Positions 1 to 5,837 of a DNA stretch of 6,358 nt are shown here, piece by piece. Source of the DNA: Candidatus Blautia intestinipullorum (GTDB taxonomy: Bacteria; Bacillota; Clostridia; Lachnospirales; Lachnospiraceae). The position numbers and the translations under genes are program-made. How positions within the stretch are numbered: position 1 is the first letter of the stretch; the number at the start of each line of letters is the position of its first letter. The stretch is taken from contig DWVA01000303.1 of the NCBI GenBank assembly GCA_019120475.1, positions 1-6,358 on the forward strand, read 5' to 3'. The notes beneath the pieces were generated by a model. That model saw nothing but the letters and a program-made list of their open reading frames with translations. It was not told where the DNA came from and did not search any database.

Positions 1-28
1 TGATTTGGATAATGCCAACGTAGGAAGA
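1..28 (+). promoter_or_regulatory. TPP riboswitch (thi box), 3' part only
   Basis: The first bases match the conserved 3' segment of the TPP aptamer, whose consensus is CUGAUCUGGAUAAUGCCAGCGUAGGGA. Visible elements are TGAT, a short helix TTGG (5-8) with CCAA (15-18) closing the loop that contains ATAATG, and then CGTAGG (19-24). The swap from CUGG/CCAG to TTGG/CCAA is compensatory and keeps the pairing. The 5' half of the aptamer, with the pyrimidine-sensing CUGAGA segment, lies left of the window, so the start is a window edge and not a biological end. A terminator follows 14 bases later and thiamine genes lie downstream, so this is most likely an OFF switch in which TPP binding favours termination. 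Confidence 0.9.
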
Positions 29-42
29 AAGACGAGATTTCA

Positions 43-75
43 GGAGATGGCAGTGTCCGTCTCCTTTTCTTTTTT
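43..75 (+). terminator. Rho-independent terminator of the TPP riboswitch expression platform
   Basis: An 8-bp stem pairs GGAGATGG (43-50) with CCGTCTCC (57-64). All pairs are Watson-Crick except one T-G wobble. The loop is six bases and the stem is followed at once by TTTTCTTTTTT (65-75). The position just after the TPP aptamer fits a ligand-controlled terminator for the thiS operon. The antiterminator partner cannot be shown because the 5' half of the aptamer is outside the window. Confidence 0.88.
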
Positions 76-177
76 GTGCGATACCCCAGAGGATAGACCT
101 CTGAGAGATGTCCTGCTCTATGGTTCCATATAAAAACAGAATACAGATCACAGTTGAGAGTGAGCGAACGGGTTCAT
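76..177 (+). other. Untranslated leader between the two terminators
   Basis: This stretch shows no recognisable gene. It contains a 6-bp hairpin, CAGAGG (87-92) with CCTCTG (98-103) around a five-base loop. The CTGAGAGA at 101-108 resembles the 5' conserved TPP-box segment, but no matching second 3' box follows, so it is not a tandem aptamer. A TATAAA lies at 129-134 without a usable -35. A 23-codon reading frame runs from ATG 108 to TGA 177-179 without a clear Shine-Dalgarno sequence. The likely role is simply the leader connecting the riboswitch to thiS. Confidence 0.5.
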
Positions 178-223
178 GAAGGGGTACACCACCACGGGTG
201 TATTACTTTATGTACCCTTTTTT
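178..223 (+). terminator. Second terminator-like hairpin (possible attenuator) just before thiS
   Basis: GGGTACA (182-188) pairs perfectly with TGTACCC (211-217). The helix can be extended outward by G181-T218, A180-T219 and A179-T220. It is followed by six T residues (218-223), the pattern of an intrinsic terminator. The loop can hold a small hairpin, CACC (190-193) with GGTG (197-200). An alternative 6-bp hairpin, TACACC (185-190) with GGTGTA (197-202), shares bases 185-188 and so excludes the full terminator stem. The element ends about 25 bases before the thiS ribosome binding site, so it would lie in every transcript that passed the riboswitch terminator. Its function as a regulated attenuator is inference. 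Confidence 0.6.
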
Positions 224-261
224 ATTCTCTGGGTGACAACGATTCCGGAAAGGAGAGAAAG

Positions 262-456
262 ATGATCGTAAATGGAGAAAAGACGGTCTGGAAGGCCGGC
301 CTGACGGTAGAGGGGCTGCTGAAAGCAGGAAATTACCGGACAGACCGGGTTGCCGTGGAAAAAAACGGAAAGATTGTTCCGAAGAAAAATTATGCCACAG
401 AAGAGATCATGGAAGAGGATAGGATCGAGATCGTCAGTTTTGTGGGGGGAGGCTGA
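262..456 (+). CDS. thiS: Sulfur carrier protein ThiS
   Basis: This 64-residue ubiquitin-fold protein carries the sulfur for thiazole formation. Its C-terminal glycine is adenylated by ThiF and converted to a thiocarboxylate, which ThiG consumes. The sequence begins MIVNGEKTVW and ends SFVGGG, so it has the free diglycine tail that defines the family. Its length is normal (about 65 residues). ATG 262 is chosen because AAGGAG (250-255) sits six bases upstream and MIVNG is the usual family start. An in-frame TTG at 154 would add 36 residues across the terminator-like hairpin and is rejected. It is the first gene of the thi operon, with four bases between its stop and thiF, which suggests translational coupling of the carrier with its activating enzyme. 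TPP riboswitch control is inferred from the upstream leader. Confidence 0.93.
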   Translation: MIVNGEKTVWKAGLTVEGLLKAGNYRTDRVAVEKNGKIVPKKNYATEEIMEEDRIEIVSFVGGG

Positions 457-460
457 TTTT

Positions 461-1108
461 ATGGAGAAAAGGATCCCTTGCAGAGAAGATCTGCAAAATG
501 CCCTTCTTGCCCGGTGTACAGGGGAAGAGGTGGAAAAACTGAGAAATGCAGAGGTGGCGGTGGCCGGTCTTGGAGGACTGGGGTCCCATGTGTCAGTGTT
601 TCTGGTCAGAGCAGGAGTGGGACATCTTCACCTTATTGACTTCGATAAGGTGGATCTGACCAATCTGAACCGGCAGCATTATTTTATTTCCCATCTGGGT
701 ATGGATAAGACAGAAGCCTTGAAAGAACAGCTTCTTCAGATCAATCCATGGCTGGATATAAGGACCAGCTGTGAAAGGGTCACGGAAGAGAATATTCCCC
801 GGCTTTTTCAGAGTGCAGATATTATCTGCGAAGCTTTTGACAGGCCGGAAAATAAGGCTATGCTTGTTAACGGCTGTCTGGAGCTTTTTCCTGAAAAACC
901 TCTGATATGCGCCAGTGGCATGGGCGGCTTTGGAAGGAGCAATACGATCATCACCAGACAGGTGGGAAGAAATTTCTATCTCTGCGGAGACGGGACTTCC
1001 GGGATCGAAGAAGGGCAGGGGTTGGCAGCGCCCAGGGTAGCTCTATGCGCCTCCCATGAGGCAAACCAGATCCTGGAACTGATACTGAATGATACGAAAA
1101 AGAAATGA
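461..1108 (+). CDS. thiF: ThiS adenylyltransferase ThiF (short, MoeB/E1-like family)
   Basis: This 215-residue E1-like enzyme would adenylate the C terminus of ThiS with ATP in the cytoplasm, preparing it for sulfur transfer. The nucleotide-binding loop GLGGLG lies at residues 36-41. The acidic strand LIDFDKVD is at 58-65, with D62, then NLNRQ (68-72), which carries the conserved Arg. K83 is in the GMDKTEAL segment and D127 in CEAFD is the likely metal ligand. It resembles the roughly 200-residue ThiF group of clostridia and not the longer E. coli type. No CXXC zinc pair is visible, although several single cysteines are present. The start at ATG 461 has GGAGG (448-452) eight bases upstream, inside the end of thiS. 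An in-frame ATG at 350 inside thiS is rejected. Which cysteine, if any, forms a thioester or disulfide with ThiS is not clear. Confidence 0.9.
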   Translation: MEKRIPCREDLQNALLARCTGEEVEKLRNAEVAVAGLGGLGSHVSVFLVRAGVGHLHLIDFDKVDLTNLNRQHYFISHLGMDKTEALKEQLLQINPWLDIRTSCERVTEENIPRLFQSADIICEAFDRPENKAMLVNGCLELFPEKPLICASGMGGFGRSNTIITRQVGRNFYLCGDGTSGIEEGQGLAAPRVALCASHEANQILELILNDTKKK

Positions 1109-1118
1109 GGGAAGAAAA

Positions 1119-1895
1119 ATGAACGATACAAAAGACACTTGGAAGATTGGAAACCATGAATTTACCTCCAGGTTTATCCTGGGATCCGGAAAATATTCTC
1201 TGGATCTGATAAAGGCGGCAGTAGAGCAGGCCGGGGCCCAGATCATTACGCTGGCTCTTCGTCGGGTAAACGAAGGAGGCGCCGCCAATATTCTGGATTA
1301 TATCCCCCGGGGAGTCAGCCTCCTGCCGAATACTTCCGGAGCCAGAGACGCCCGGGAAGCCGTACGGATCGCCAGGCTTTCCAGAGAAGTCTGCGGCAGC
1401 GACCTGGTAAAAATTGAGATCATGCGGGATACCAGATATCTTCTTCCGGACAACCAGGAAACGATAAAAGCTACAGAGATCCTGGCAAAAGAAGGCTTTA
1501 CTGTTATGCCCTATATGTATCCGGATCTGAATGTGGCCAGAGATCTGGTACAGGCAGGCGCCGCCTGCATCATGCCTCTGGGGGCGCCCATCGGTTCAAA
1601 TAAAGGTCTGTGTACCAGAGAATTTATCCAGATCCTCATTGACGAGATCGATCTGCCGATTATCGTAGATGCCGGTATCGGAAGGCCTTCCCAGGCCTGC
1701 GAGGCTATGGAAATGGGGGCGGCAGCAGTGATGGCCAATACCGCCATTGCAACGGCAGGAGACGTGCCTCTTATGGCAGACGCCTTCCGCAAGGCTATAG
1801 AAGCAGGAAGAGAAGCTTATCTTTCCGGATTGGGAAGAATTATGGAAAAAGGAGCCAGCCCTTCCTCACCTCTTACAGGATATCTTCAGGACTAG
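1119..1895 (+). CDS. thiG: Thiazole synthase ThiG
   Basis: ThiG is a TIM-barrel synthase that condenses 1-deoxy-D-xylulose 5-phosphate, dehydroglycine and the sulfur of ThiS-thiocarboxylate into the thiazole phosphate precursor. The protein has 258 residues, the usual length. The key residues are in place: K98 in DLVKIE is the expected Schiff-base lysine, followed by E100. D184 lies in VDAGIGRPSQA. These sit two positions beyond the K96, E98 and D182 of the B. subtilis enzyme as I remember them. Other hallmarks are LGSGKY (21-26), PNTSG (70-74) and PLGAPIGSNKG (153-163). ATG 1119 is preferred over an in-frame ATG at 1089 that lies inside thiF, because GAGGG (1107-1111) is seven bases before 1119 and MNDTKDTWKIG is a natural family start. 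It follows the thiF stop by 10 bases, and its stop overlaps the thiH ribosome binding site. Confidence 0.95.
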   Translation: MNDTKDTWKIGNHEFTSRFILGSGKYSLDLIKAAVEQAGAQIITLALRRVNEGGAANILDYIPRGVSLLPNTSGARDAREAVRIARLSREVCGSDLVKIEIMRDTRYLLPDNQETIKATEILAKEGFTVMPYMYPDLNVARDLVQAGAACIMPLGAPIGSNKGLCTREFIQILIDEIDLPIIVDAGIGRPSQACEAMEMGAAAVMANTAIATAGDVPLMADAFRKAIEAGREAYLSGLGRIMEKGASPSSPLTGYLQD

Positions 1896-1907
1896 GAGGC
1901 AGAGATT

Positions 1908-3128
1908 ATGAGTCAGGAAAATCACGTAAACGAAAGTATCATTAATGAAGAAGTAAAAGAATTTTTGGAAAAAGGAAAGCGGTCGGATCCTATGAAATAT
2001 CTGCCGGATATGGAGATAATCCAAAGCGATGTAATGGATAAAGTCCGGGAGGCTGCAAAAAATTATGATTACGGTCTGTATACCGAGGTGGACGTAAAAA
2101 GAGCCCTTGCTCATGATTACAAGACCCCGGAAGATTTTAAGGCCCTCCTTTCTCCTGCGGCCCTGCCTCTGCTGGAGGAGATCGCCCAGTGCGCCCAGAA
2201 GGAGACCAGAAAACACTTTGGCAATTCCGTTTATATGTTCACCCCTATCTACATAGCAAATTACTGTGAAAATTACTGTATCTACTGCGGTTTTAACTGC
2301 CATAACAGGATCAAAAGAGCCCAGCTTACCTATGAAGAGATCGACAAGGAAATGGCGGCTATCGCCCAGTCCGGCCTTCAGGAGATCCTGATCCTTACAG
2401 GAGAGAGCAGGAAAAAATCTACGGTGGAATATATCGGAGAGGCCTGTAAGATCGCCAGAAAATATTTCCGGGTCATCGGTCTGGAGGTTTATCCTATGAA
2501 TTCTGATGAGTATGCTTATCTCCATAAATGCGGAGCAGACTATGTGACTGTTTTCCAGGAGACCTATCATGCAGACAAGTATGAGACTCTTCATTTGGCA
2601 GGCCATAAGAGGATCTACCCCTATCGTGTCAACGCCCAGGAAAGAGCTCTTATGGGCGGTATGCGGGGTGTGGCTTTCGGCGCCCTTCTGGGACTGGACG
2701 ATTTTCGGAAAGACGCCTTTGCCACAGGTATGCACGCCTGGTATTTACAGAAAAAATATCCCCAGGCAGAGATTTCTTTCTCCTGTCCCCGGCTCCGTCC
2801 TATTATTAATAACGATAAGATCAACCCTATGGACGTTCACGAGGCCCAGCTTCTTCAGGTAGTCTGCGCTTACCGTCTGTTTATGCCTTTTGCAGGGATC
2901 ACTATTTCTACACGAGAGTGTGCCAGGGTAAGGGATAACCTGGTAAAGATCGCCGCTACCAAGATCTCTGCCGGCGTGAGCACTGGAATCGGAGAGCATG
3001 TAGAAGAGCTGGAGGATAAGGGAGACGCTCAGTTTGAGATCTCGGATGAACGGTCCGTCCGGGAGGTCTATGACAGTCTGCTGAAAGAAGATCTTCAGCC
3101 GGTGATGGCGGAGTATGTCTATGTGTAA
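1908..3128 (+). CDS. thiH: 2-iminoacetate synthase ThiH (radical SAM tyrosine lyase)
   Basis: ThiH cleaves tyrosine with a 5'-deoxyadenosyl radical, giving p-cresol and dehydroglycine (2-iminoacetate), the glycine-derived substrate of ThiG. The radical-SAM cluster motif CX3CX2C is at C120, C124 and C127. FQETYH and HLAGHKR follow in the barrel, with GALLGL and SCPRLRPI further on, all typical of ThiH. The protein is 406 residues, slightly longer than E. coli ThiH (about 377). The C-terminal tail has no CX2C cluster motif, which argues against the related hydrogenase maturase HydG, and the operon supports ThiH. The start ATG 1908 follows AGGAGG (1894-1899), which overlaps the thiG stop. Using ThiH in place of ThiO means oxygen-independent synthesis and points to an anaerobe. 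The first 50 or so residues are less conserved than the core. Confidence 0.94.
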   Translation: MSQENHVNESIINEEVKEFLEKGKRSDPMKYLPDMEIIQSDVMDKVREAAKNYDYGLYTEVDVKRALAHDYKTPEDFKALLSPAALPLLEEIAQCAQKETRKHFGNSVYMFTPIYIANYCENYCIYCGFNCHNRIKRAQLTYEEIDKEMAAIAQSGLQEILILTGESRKKSTVEYIGEACKIARKYFRVIGLEVYPMNSDEYAYLHKCGADYVTVFQETYHADKYETLHLAGHKRIYPYRVNAQERALMGGMRGVAFGALLGLDDFRKDAFATGMHAWYLQKKYPQAEISFSCPRLRPIINNDKINPMDVHEAQLLQVVCAYRLFMPFAGITISTRECARVRDNLVKIAATKISAGVSTGIGEHVEELEDKGDAQFEISDERSVREVYDSLLKEDLQPVMAEYVYV

Positions 3129-3144
3129 GAAAGAAAGGGGAACA

Positions 3145-3729
3145 ATGGAAAAAGATCTCTGGTCCCGGATTACAGTTGTGACAAACCGGAAATTGTCTGT
3201 ACGGCCCTTTTTGGAACAGATCGAGATTCTGTGTAAGAAAAGGCCGGAGAGGATCCTGTTAAGAGAAAAAGATCTGGAACAGGAAGCCTATACCCGGCTG
3301 GCCGGAAAAGTAAAAGAAATCTGCGATATATATCAGGTACCTTTTTACTGCCATACTTACAGGGAGGCGGCGGTAAAAACAGAGGCCGCCGGCCTGCATC
3401 TTTCCCTTCCCGTACTGCGCAGTACAGGAGGAGCAGAGGACTTGGAAAAAACAGCGGTAGGATGCTCGGTACACAGCGTACAGGAGGCTGAAGAAGCAGC
3501 GGCTTTAGGGGCGGATTACCTGATCGCCGGTCATATTTACACCACGGAATGCAAGAAAGATCTTCCGCCCAGAGGGGTGAAGTTTTTGAGGGAAGTCTGT
3601 CAGGCTGTTTCTCTTCCGGTCTACGCCATCGGCGGGATCCGTCTGGATCAGATACAGATAGAAAAAACCCTGGCCGCCGGGGCTAGGGGAGTATGTATTA
3701 TGTCAGGGGCTATGACCTGTGAACCCTGA
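3145..3729 (+). CDS. tenI: Thiazole tautomerase TenI-like (ThiE/TenI superfamily, easily annotated as ThiE)
   Basis: This is a 194-residue TIM-barrel protein of the thiamine phosphate synthase superfamily. LLREKDL (38-44), GCSVHS (106-111), GADYLIAGHIY (122-132), CKK (136-138), RGVKFL (143-148) and YAIGGI (160-165) mark the fold. True ThiE has an Asn-Asp-Arg motif and an HLGQxD motif that hold the pyrimidine diphosphate and Mg. Here these are replaced by CHTY (69-72) and HLSLP (85-89). Where ThiE usually reads GPIY, this protein has H130, which matches the catalytic His (H122) of B. subtilis TenI. GHIYTTECKKD closely resembles TenI's GHVFETDCKKG. I infer that it aromatises the ThiG product instead of coupling thiazole to pyrimidine. 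ATG 3145 follows AAAGGGG (3134-3140). The earlier ATG 3115 would overlap thiH and has no good ribosome binding site. It is the last gene of the operon. Confidence 0.8.
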   Translation: MEKDLWSRITVVTNRKLSVRPFLEQIEILCKKRPERILLREKDLEQEAYTRLAGKVKEICDIYQVPFYCHTYREAAVKTEAAGLHLSLPVLRSTGGAEDLEKTAVGCSVHSVQEAEEAAALGADYLIAGHIYTTECKKDLPPRGVKFLREVCQAVSLPVYAIGGIRLDQIQIEKTLAAGARGVCIMSGAMTCEP

Positions 3730-3733
3730 GAGA

Positions 3734-3780
3734 GAGGAGGAGTTTTCCCGAAAGCGTATTTTCCGGGAAAACTCCTCCTC
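3734..3780 (+). terminator. Perfect 17-bp inverted repeat after the thi operon, probable terminator
   Basis: The arm at 3734-3750 (GAGGAGG then AGTTTTCCCG) is exactly complementary to 3764-3780, with a 13-base loop. It begins four bases after the stop of the last thi gene, the usual place for an operon terminator. Unlike the two upstream terminators it lacks a T run, since GTTCCTATCC follows the stem. It may therefore act as a 3' stabilising hairpin or a weak terminator. No T run is present for the opposite direction either. Confidence 0.65.
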
Positions 3781-3827
3781 GTTCCTATCCTATATTATAT
3801 ATGCTGTCAATCAGACACAGTAATTTC

Positions 3828-3877
3828 AAAAAAATTTTACAAATAATGTTGACAAATGTTTACAACGGTGCTATCTT
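3828..3877 (+). promoter_or_regulatory. Sigma-A-type promoter of the hrcA operon
   Basis: A consensus TTGACA (3849-3854) is separated by 17 bases from TATCTT (3872-3877), which gives a likely transcription start near 3884-3886. A run of seven A residues followed by four T residues (3828-3838) lies just upstream of the -35 and could act as an UP element. The operator CIRCE starts about six bases after the predicted start, the usual arrangement for HrcA repression. Confidence 0.85.
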
Positions 3878-3890
3878 AACAATGTAAATG

Positions 3891-3917
3891 TTAGCACTCT
3901 TATTTGATGAGTGCTAA
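3891..3917 (+). promoter_or_regulatory. CIRCE operator (HrcA binding site)
   Basis: The sequence is a perfect TTAGCACTC-N9-GAGTGCTAA inverted repeat, with arms at 3891-3899 and 3909-3917. This is the operator bound by HrcA when GroEL keeps the repressor active. Its position in the 5' untranslated region of hrcA indicates autoregulation of the whole heat-shock operon. Confidence 0.98.
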
Positions 3918-3945
3918 CAGACAAAAACGGAAAGGAGCTGAGAAT

Positions 3946-5004
3946 GTGGAAGAAGGATTGAGCGACCGCAAGAGAAAGATACTGAAAGCGATCATCAAAA
4001 CCTATATGGAAACAGGCGAGCCGGTAGGTTCCAGAACAATTTCCAAGTACACAGACCTGAATGTCAGCTCAGCCACCATCCGGAATGAAATGTCAGACCT
4101 GACAGACCTTGGCTACATCATACAGCCCCATACGTCGGCAGGAAGGATTCCTTCCGATAAAGGATACCGTCTGTATGTAGATGAGCTGATGCAGGAAAAG
4201 GAAGCGGAAATACAGGAAATCCGTAATCTGATGATCGAGAAGACCGACAAGATGGAAAAAGTACTCAAGAAAGTAGCGCGGGTACTTGCCTCGAACACCA
4301 ATTACGCGGCTATGATCTCCGTGCCCCAGTACAGCGGAAGCCGTCTGAAGTTCATACAGCTTTCCAGAGTCAATGAGCTGCAGCTTGTGGCGGTAGTGGT
4401 CTGTGAGGGAAACGTCATCCGTAACCAGATCATAGATCTTGACGAGGAGATGGATGACGAAACGATCCTGAAACTGAATCTTCTGTTGAATACGAATCTG
4501 AACGGTCTTCCCATTCAGGACATTAACCTGGGAATGATCGCAAGACTGAAGGAGCAGGCAGGTATCCACAGCGGACTGGTAGCGAGAGTGCTTGACGCAG
4601 TGGCCGCGACTATCCAGGTAGACGAGGACGATCTGGAGATTTATACTTCAGGAGCGACAAACTTTTTCAAATATCCTGAGCTTTCCGATAAGACAAAGGC
4701 TACGGAGCTGATTTCCGCTTTTGAGGAAAAGCAGCAGCTGGCGGACTTTGTAAAGGAGCGGATGGCGGATACAGACAACACAGGCGTTCAGGTTTATATC
4801 GGAGACGAGCTCCCGATCGACACCATGAAGGACTGCAGCGTTGTGACTGCCACCTATGAACTGGGAGAGGGAATGCACGGAACCATCGGTATCGTAGGTC
4901 CGAAGCGAATGGATTACGAGAATGTGGTGGATAATCTGAAAACCCTCAAGGATGAGCTGGATCAGGTATTTGGAAGAAAAAAGAAGAAGGAAGACAGCCA
5001 ATAG
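3946..5004 (+). CDS. hrcA: Heat-inducible transcription repressor HrcA
   Basis: HrcA is the DNA-binding repressor of class I heat-shock genes. It binds CIRCE and loses activity when chaperonin is titrated by unfolded protein. The predicted 352 residues match the family (about 340-350). The N-terminal winged helix spans about residues 5-75, including VSSATIRNEM (40-49) and HTSAGRIPSDKGYR (62-75). The C-terminal GAF-like region ends with GPKRMDY (318-324) and a Lys-rich tail. I choose GTG 3946 because AAAGGAG (3931-3937) lies eight bases upstream. The longer frame from ATG 3907 or TTG 3904 would start inside the CIRCE sequence and has no ribosome binding site. It is the first gene of its own operon, 28 bases before grpE, and CIRCE makes it self-repressing. 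Confidence 0.96.
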   Translation: MEEGLSDRKRKILKAIIKTYMETGEPVGSRTISKYTDLNVSSATIRNEMSDLTDLGYIIQPHTSAGRIPSDKGYRLYVDELMQEKEAEIQEIRNLMIEKTDKMEKVLKKVARVLASNTNYAAMISVPQYSGSRLKFIQLSRVNELQLVAVVVCEGNVIRNQIIDLDEEMDDETILKLNLLLNTNLNGLPIQDINLGMIARLKEQAGIHSGLVARVLDAVAATIQVDEDDLEIYTSGATNFFKYPELSDKTKATELISAFEEKQQLADFVKERMADTDNTGVQVYIGDELPIDTMKDCSVVTATYELGEGMHGTIGIVGPKRMDYENVVDNLKTLKDELDQVFGRKKKKEDSQ

Positions 5005-5032
5005 GTAGATATAGAAAGGTGGAAGAGAGCAC

Positions 5033-5683
5033 GTGTCAGAAGAAAACAAGAAGACATCTGAAGTGCAGGAGGAAACCGGAAAAGAGGCTCCTGAAAGCGA
5101 AGCTGTGAAGGAACCGGCAGAAGGTTCTCCGGAAACAGCGGCAAAAGAGCCGGAACAGAAGGAAGAGGCGGAAAAGCCTCAGAAGAATACTCCTGAGGAA
5201 GATGCGAAAACAGAGGGAAAGGGCAAAACCTCTTTCTTTGGAAAAAAGAAAAAAGATAAACTGGAACAGCAGGTGGAAGACCTGACTGACAGACTGAAGC
5301 GCAGTATGGCGGAATTCGATAATTACCGCAAGCGAACAGAAAAAGAAAAGTCCAGCATGTACATCATAGGCGCAAGAGAGATCATTGAAAAGATCCTGCC
5401 TGTGGTAGACAATTTTGAGCGTGGACTTGCGCAGGCGCCGGAAGGAGACGCTTTCGCAGACGGCATGCAGATGATCTACAAACAGCTGCTCACCACTTTG
5501 GAGGGACTGGGAGTTGAAGCGATCGAAGCCGTTGGAAAAGAGTTCAATCCGGATTTCCACAATGCAGTGATGCATGTGGAGGACGAAAACGTCGGTGAGA
5601 ACATGGTGGTGGAAGAACTCCAGAAGGGCTACACTTATAAAGGCTTTGTAGTTCGCCACAGTATGGTGAAAGTTGCTAACTGA
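5033..5683 (+). CDS. grpE: Nucleotide exchange factor GrpE
   Basis: GrpE is the dimeric cochaperone that releases ADP from DnaK. The 216-residue protein has three parts. Residues 1-66 are a low-complexity Glu/Lys/Pro/Ala-rich tail that is probably disordered. Residues about 75-135 form the long helical dimerisation region, including EFDNYRKRTEKEK (94-106) and PVVDNFERGL (123-132). The C-terminal beta-rich head that contacts DnaK includes GKEFNPDFHNAV (168-179) and ends with GYTYKGFVVRHSMVKV. The start is GTG 5033 with AAAGGTGG (5015-5022) ten bases upstream. No ATG near this position is in frame. The acidic tail is long but within the range of Gram-positive GrpE proteins. The gene sits between hrcA and dnaK, as expected. 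Confidence 0.95.
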   Translation: MSEENKKTSEVQEETGKEAPESEAVKEPAEGSPETAAKEPEQKEEAEKPQKNTPEEDAKTEGKGKTSFFGKKKKDKLEQQVEDLTDRLKRSMAEFDNYRKRTEKEKSSMYIIGAREIIEKILPVVDNFERGLAQAPEGDAFADGMQMIYKQLLTTLEGLGVEAIEAVGKEFNPDFHNAVMHVEDENVGENMVVEELQKGYTYKGFVVRHSMVKVAN

Positions 5684-5828
5684 TCTGGAGCGCTTGTTGA
5701 ATTCAAGCCGAAGGCGAAGAATGAATCCAGTGCCAAGATCGTTCGAAGGAATTTAATGAGTCCGACCAGAGGGAAGGACGGATCTAGTGAATCGAACAAC
5801 ATTATAGATAGACAAATAATAGAGGAGG
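5684..5828 (+). other. Structured grpE-dnaK intergenic region with the dnaK ribosome binding site
   Basis: The gap between grpE and dnaK is 154 bases, far longer than the other gene junctions here. It holds several inverted repeats. CTGGA (5685-5689) pairs with TCCAG (5726-5730) and encloses ATTC (5701-5704) with GAAT (5719-5722) and GCC (5707-5709) with GGC (5713-5715). GTTCGA (5741-5746) pairs with TCGAAC (5792-5797) and encloses TCCG (5761-5764) with CGGA (5779-5782). The dnaK Shine-Dalgarno AGGAGG (5823-5828) follows an unpaired AT-rich stretch. No CIRCE, no consensus promoter and no T run is present. A role in mRNA processing or stability, giving different GrpE and DnaK levels, is possible but inferred. 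Confidence 0.5.
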
Positions 5829-5837
5829 AAAATTATC

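Noticed and set aside
106..134. Internal promoter with TATAAA at 129-134
   Set aside because: No -35 like TTGACA lies 16-18 bases upstream.
98..180. Second, tandem TPP riboswitch suggested by CTGAGAGA at 101-108
   Set aside because: No downstream CTGAT-TGG-TAAT-CCA-CGTAGG box follows before thiS, so half the aptamer would be missing.
178..223. T-box antiterminator before thiS
   Set aside because: The GGTGG-ACCGCG T-box core is absent and no specifier structure is visible.
1866..2735. A 289-codon open frame on the minus strand opposite thiH
   Set aside because: It lies entirely against conserved ThiH codons, and its translation shows no recognisable domain. It is a shadow frame.
1908..3128. 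HydG hydrogenase maturase instead of ThiH
   Set aside because: The C-terminal second-cluster cysteines are absent and the gene is embedded in a thiS-F-G operon.
5036..5659. A 207-codon open frame on the minus strand opposite grpE
   Set aside because: The Glu/Lys-rich grpE codons give stop-poor Phe/Leu-rich antisense. The hydrophobic look is an artefact and not a membrane protein.
5779..5808. Separate dnaK promoter with TATAGA at 5803-5808
   Set aside because: The -35 position has no recognisable match, and no CIRCE is present near dnaK.
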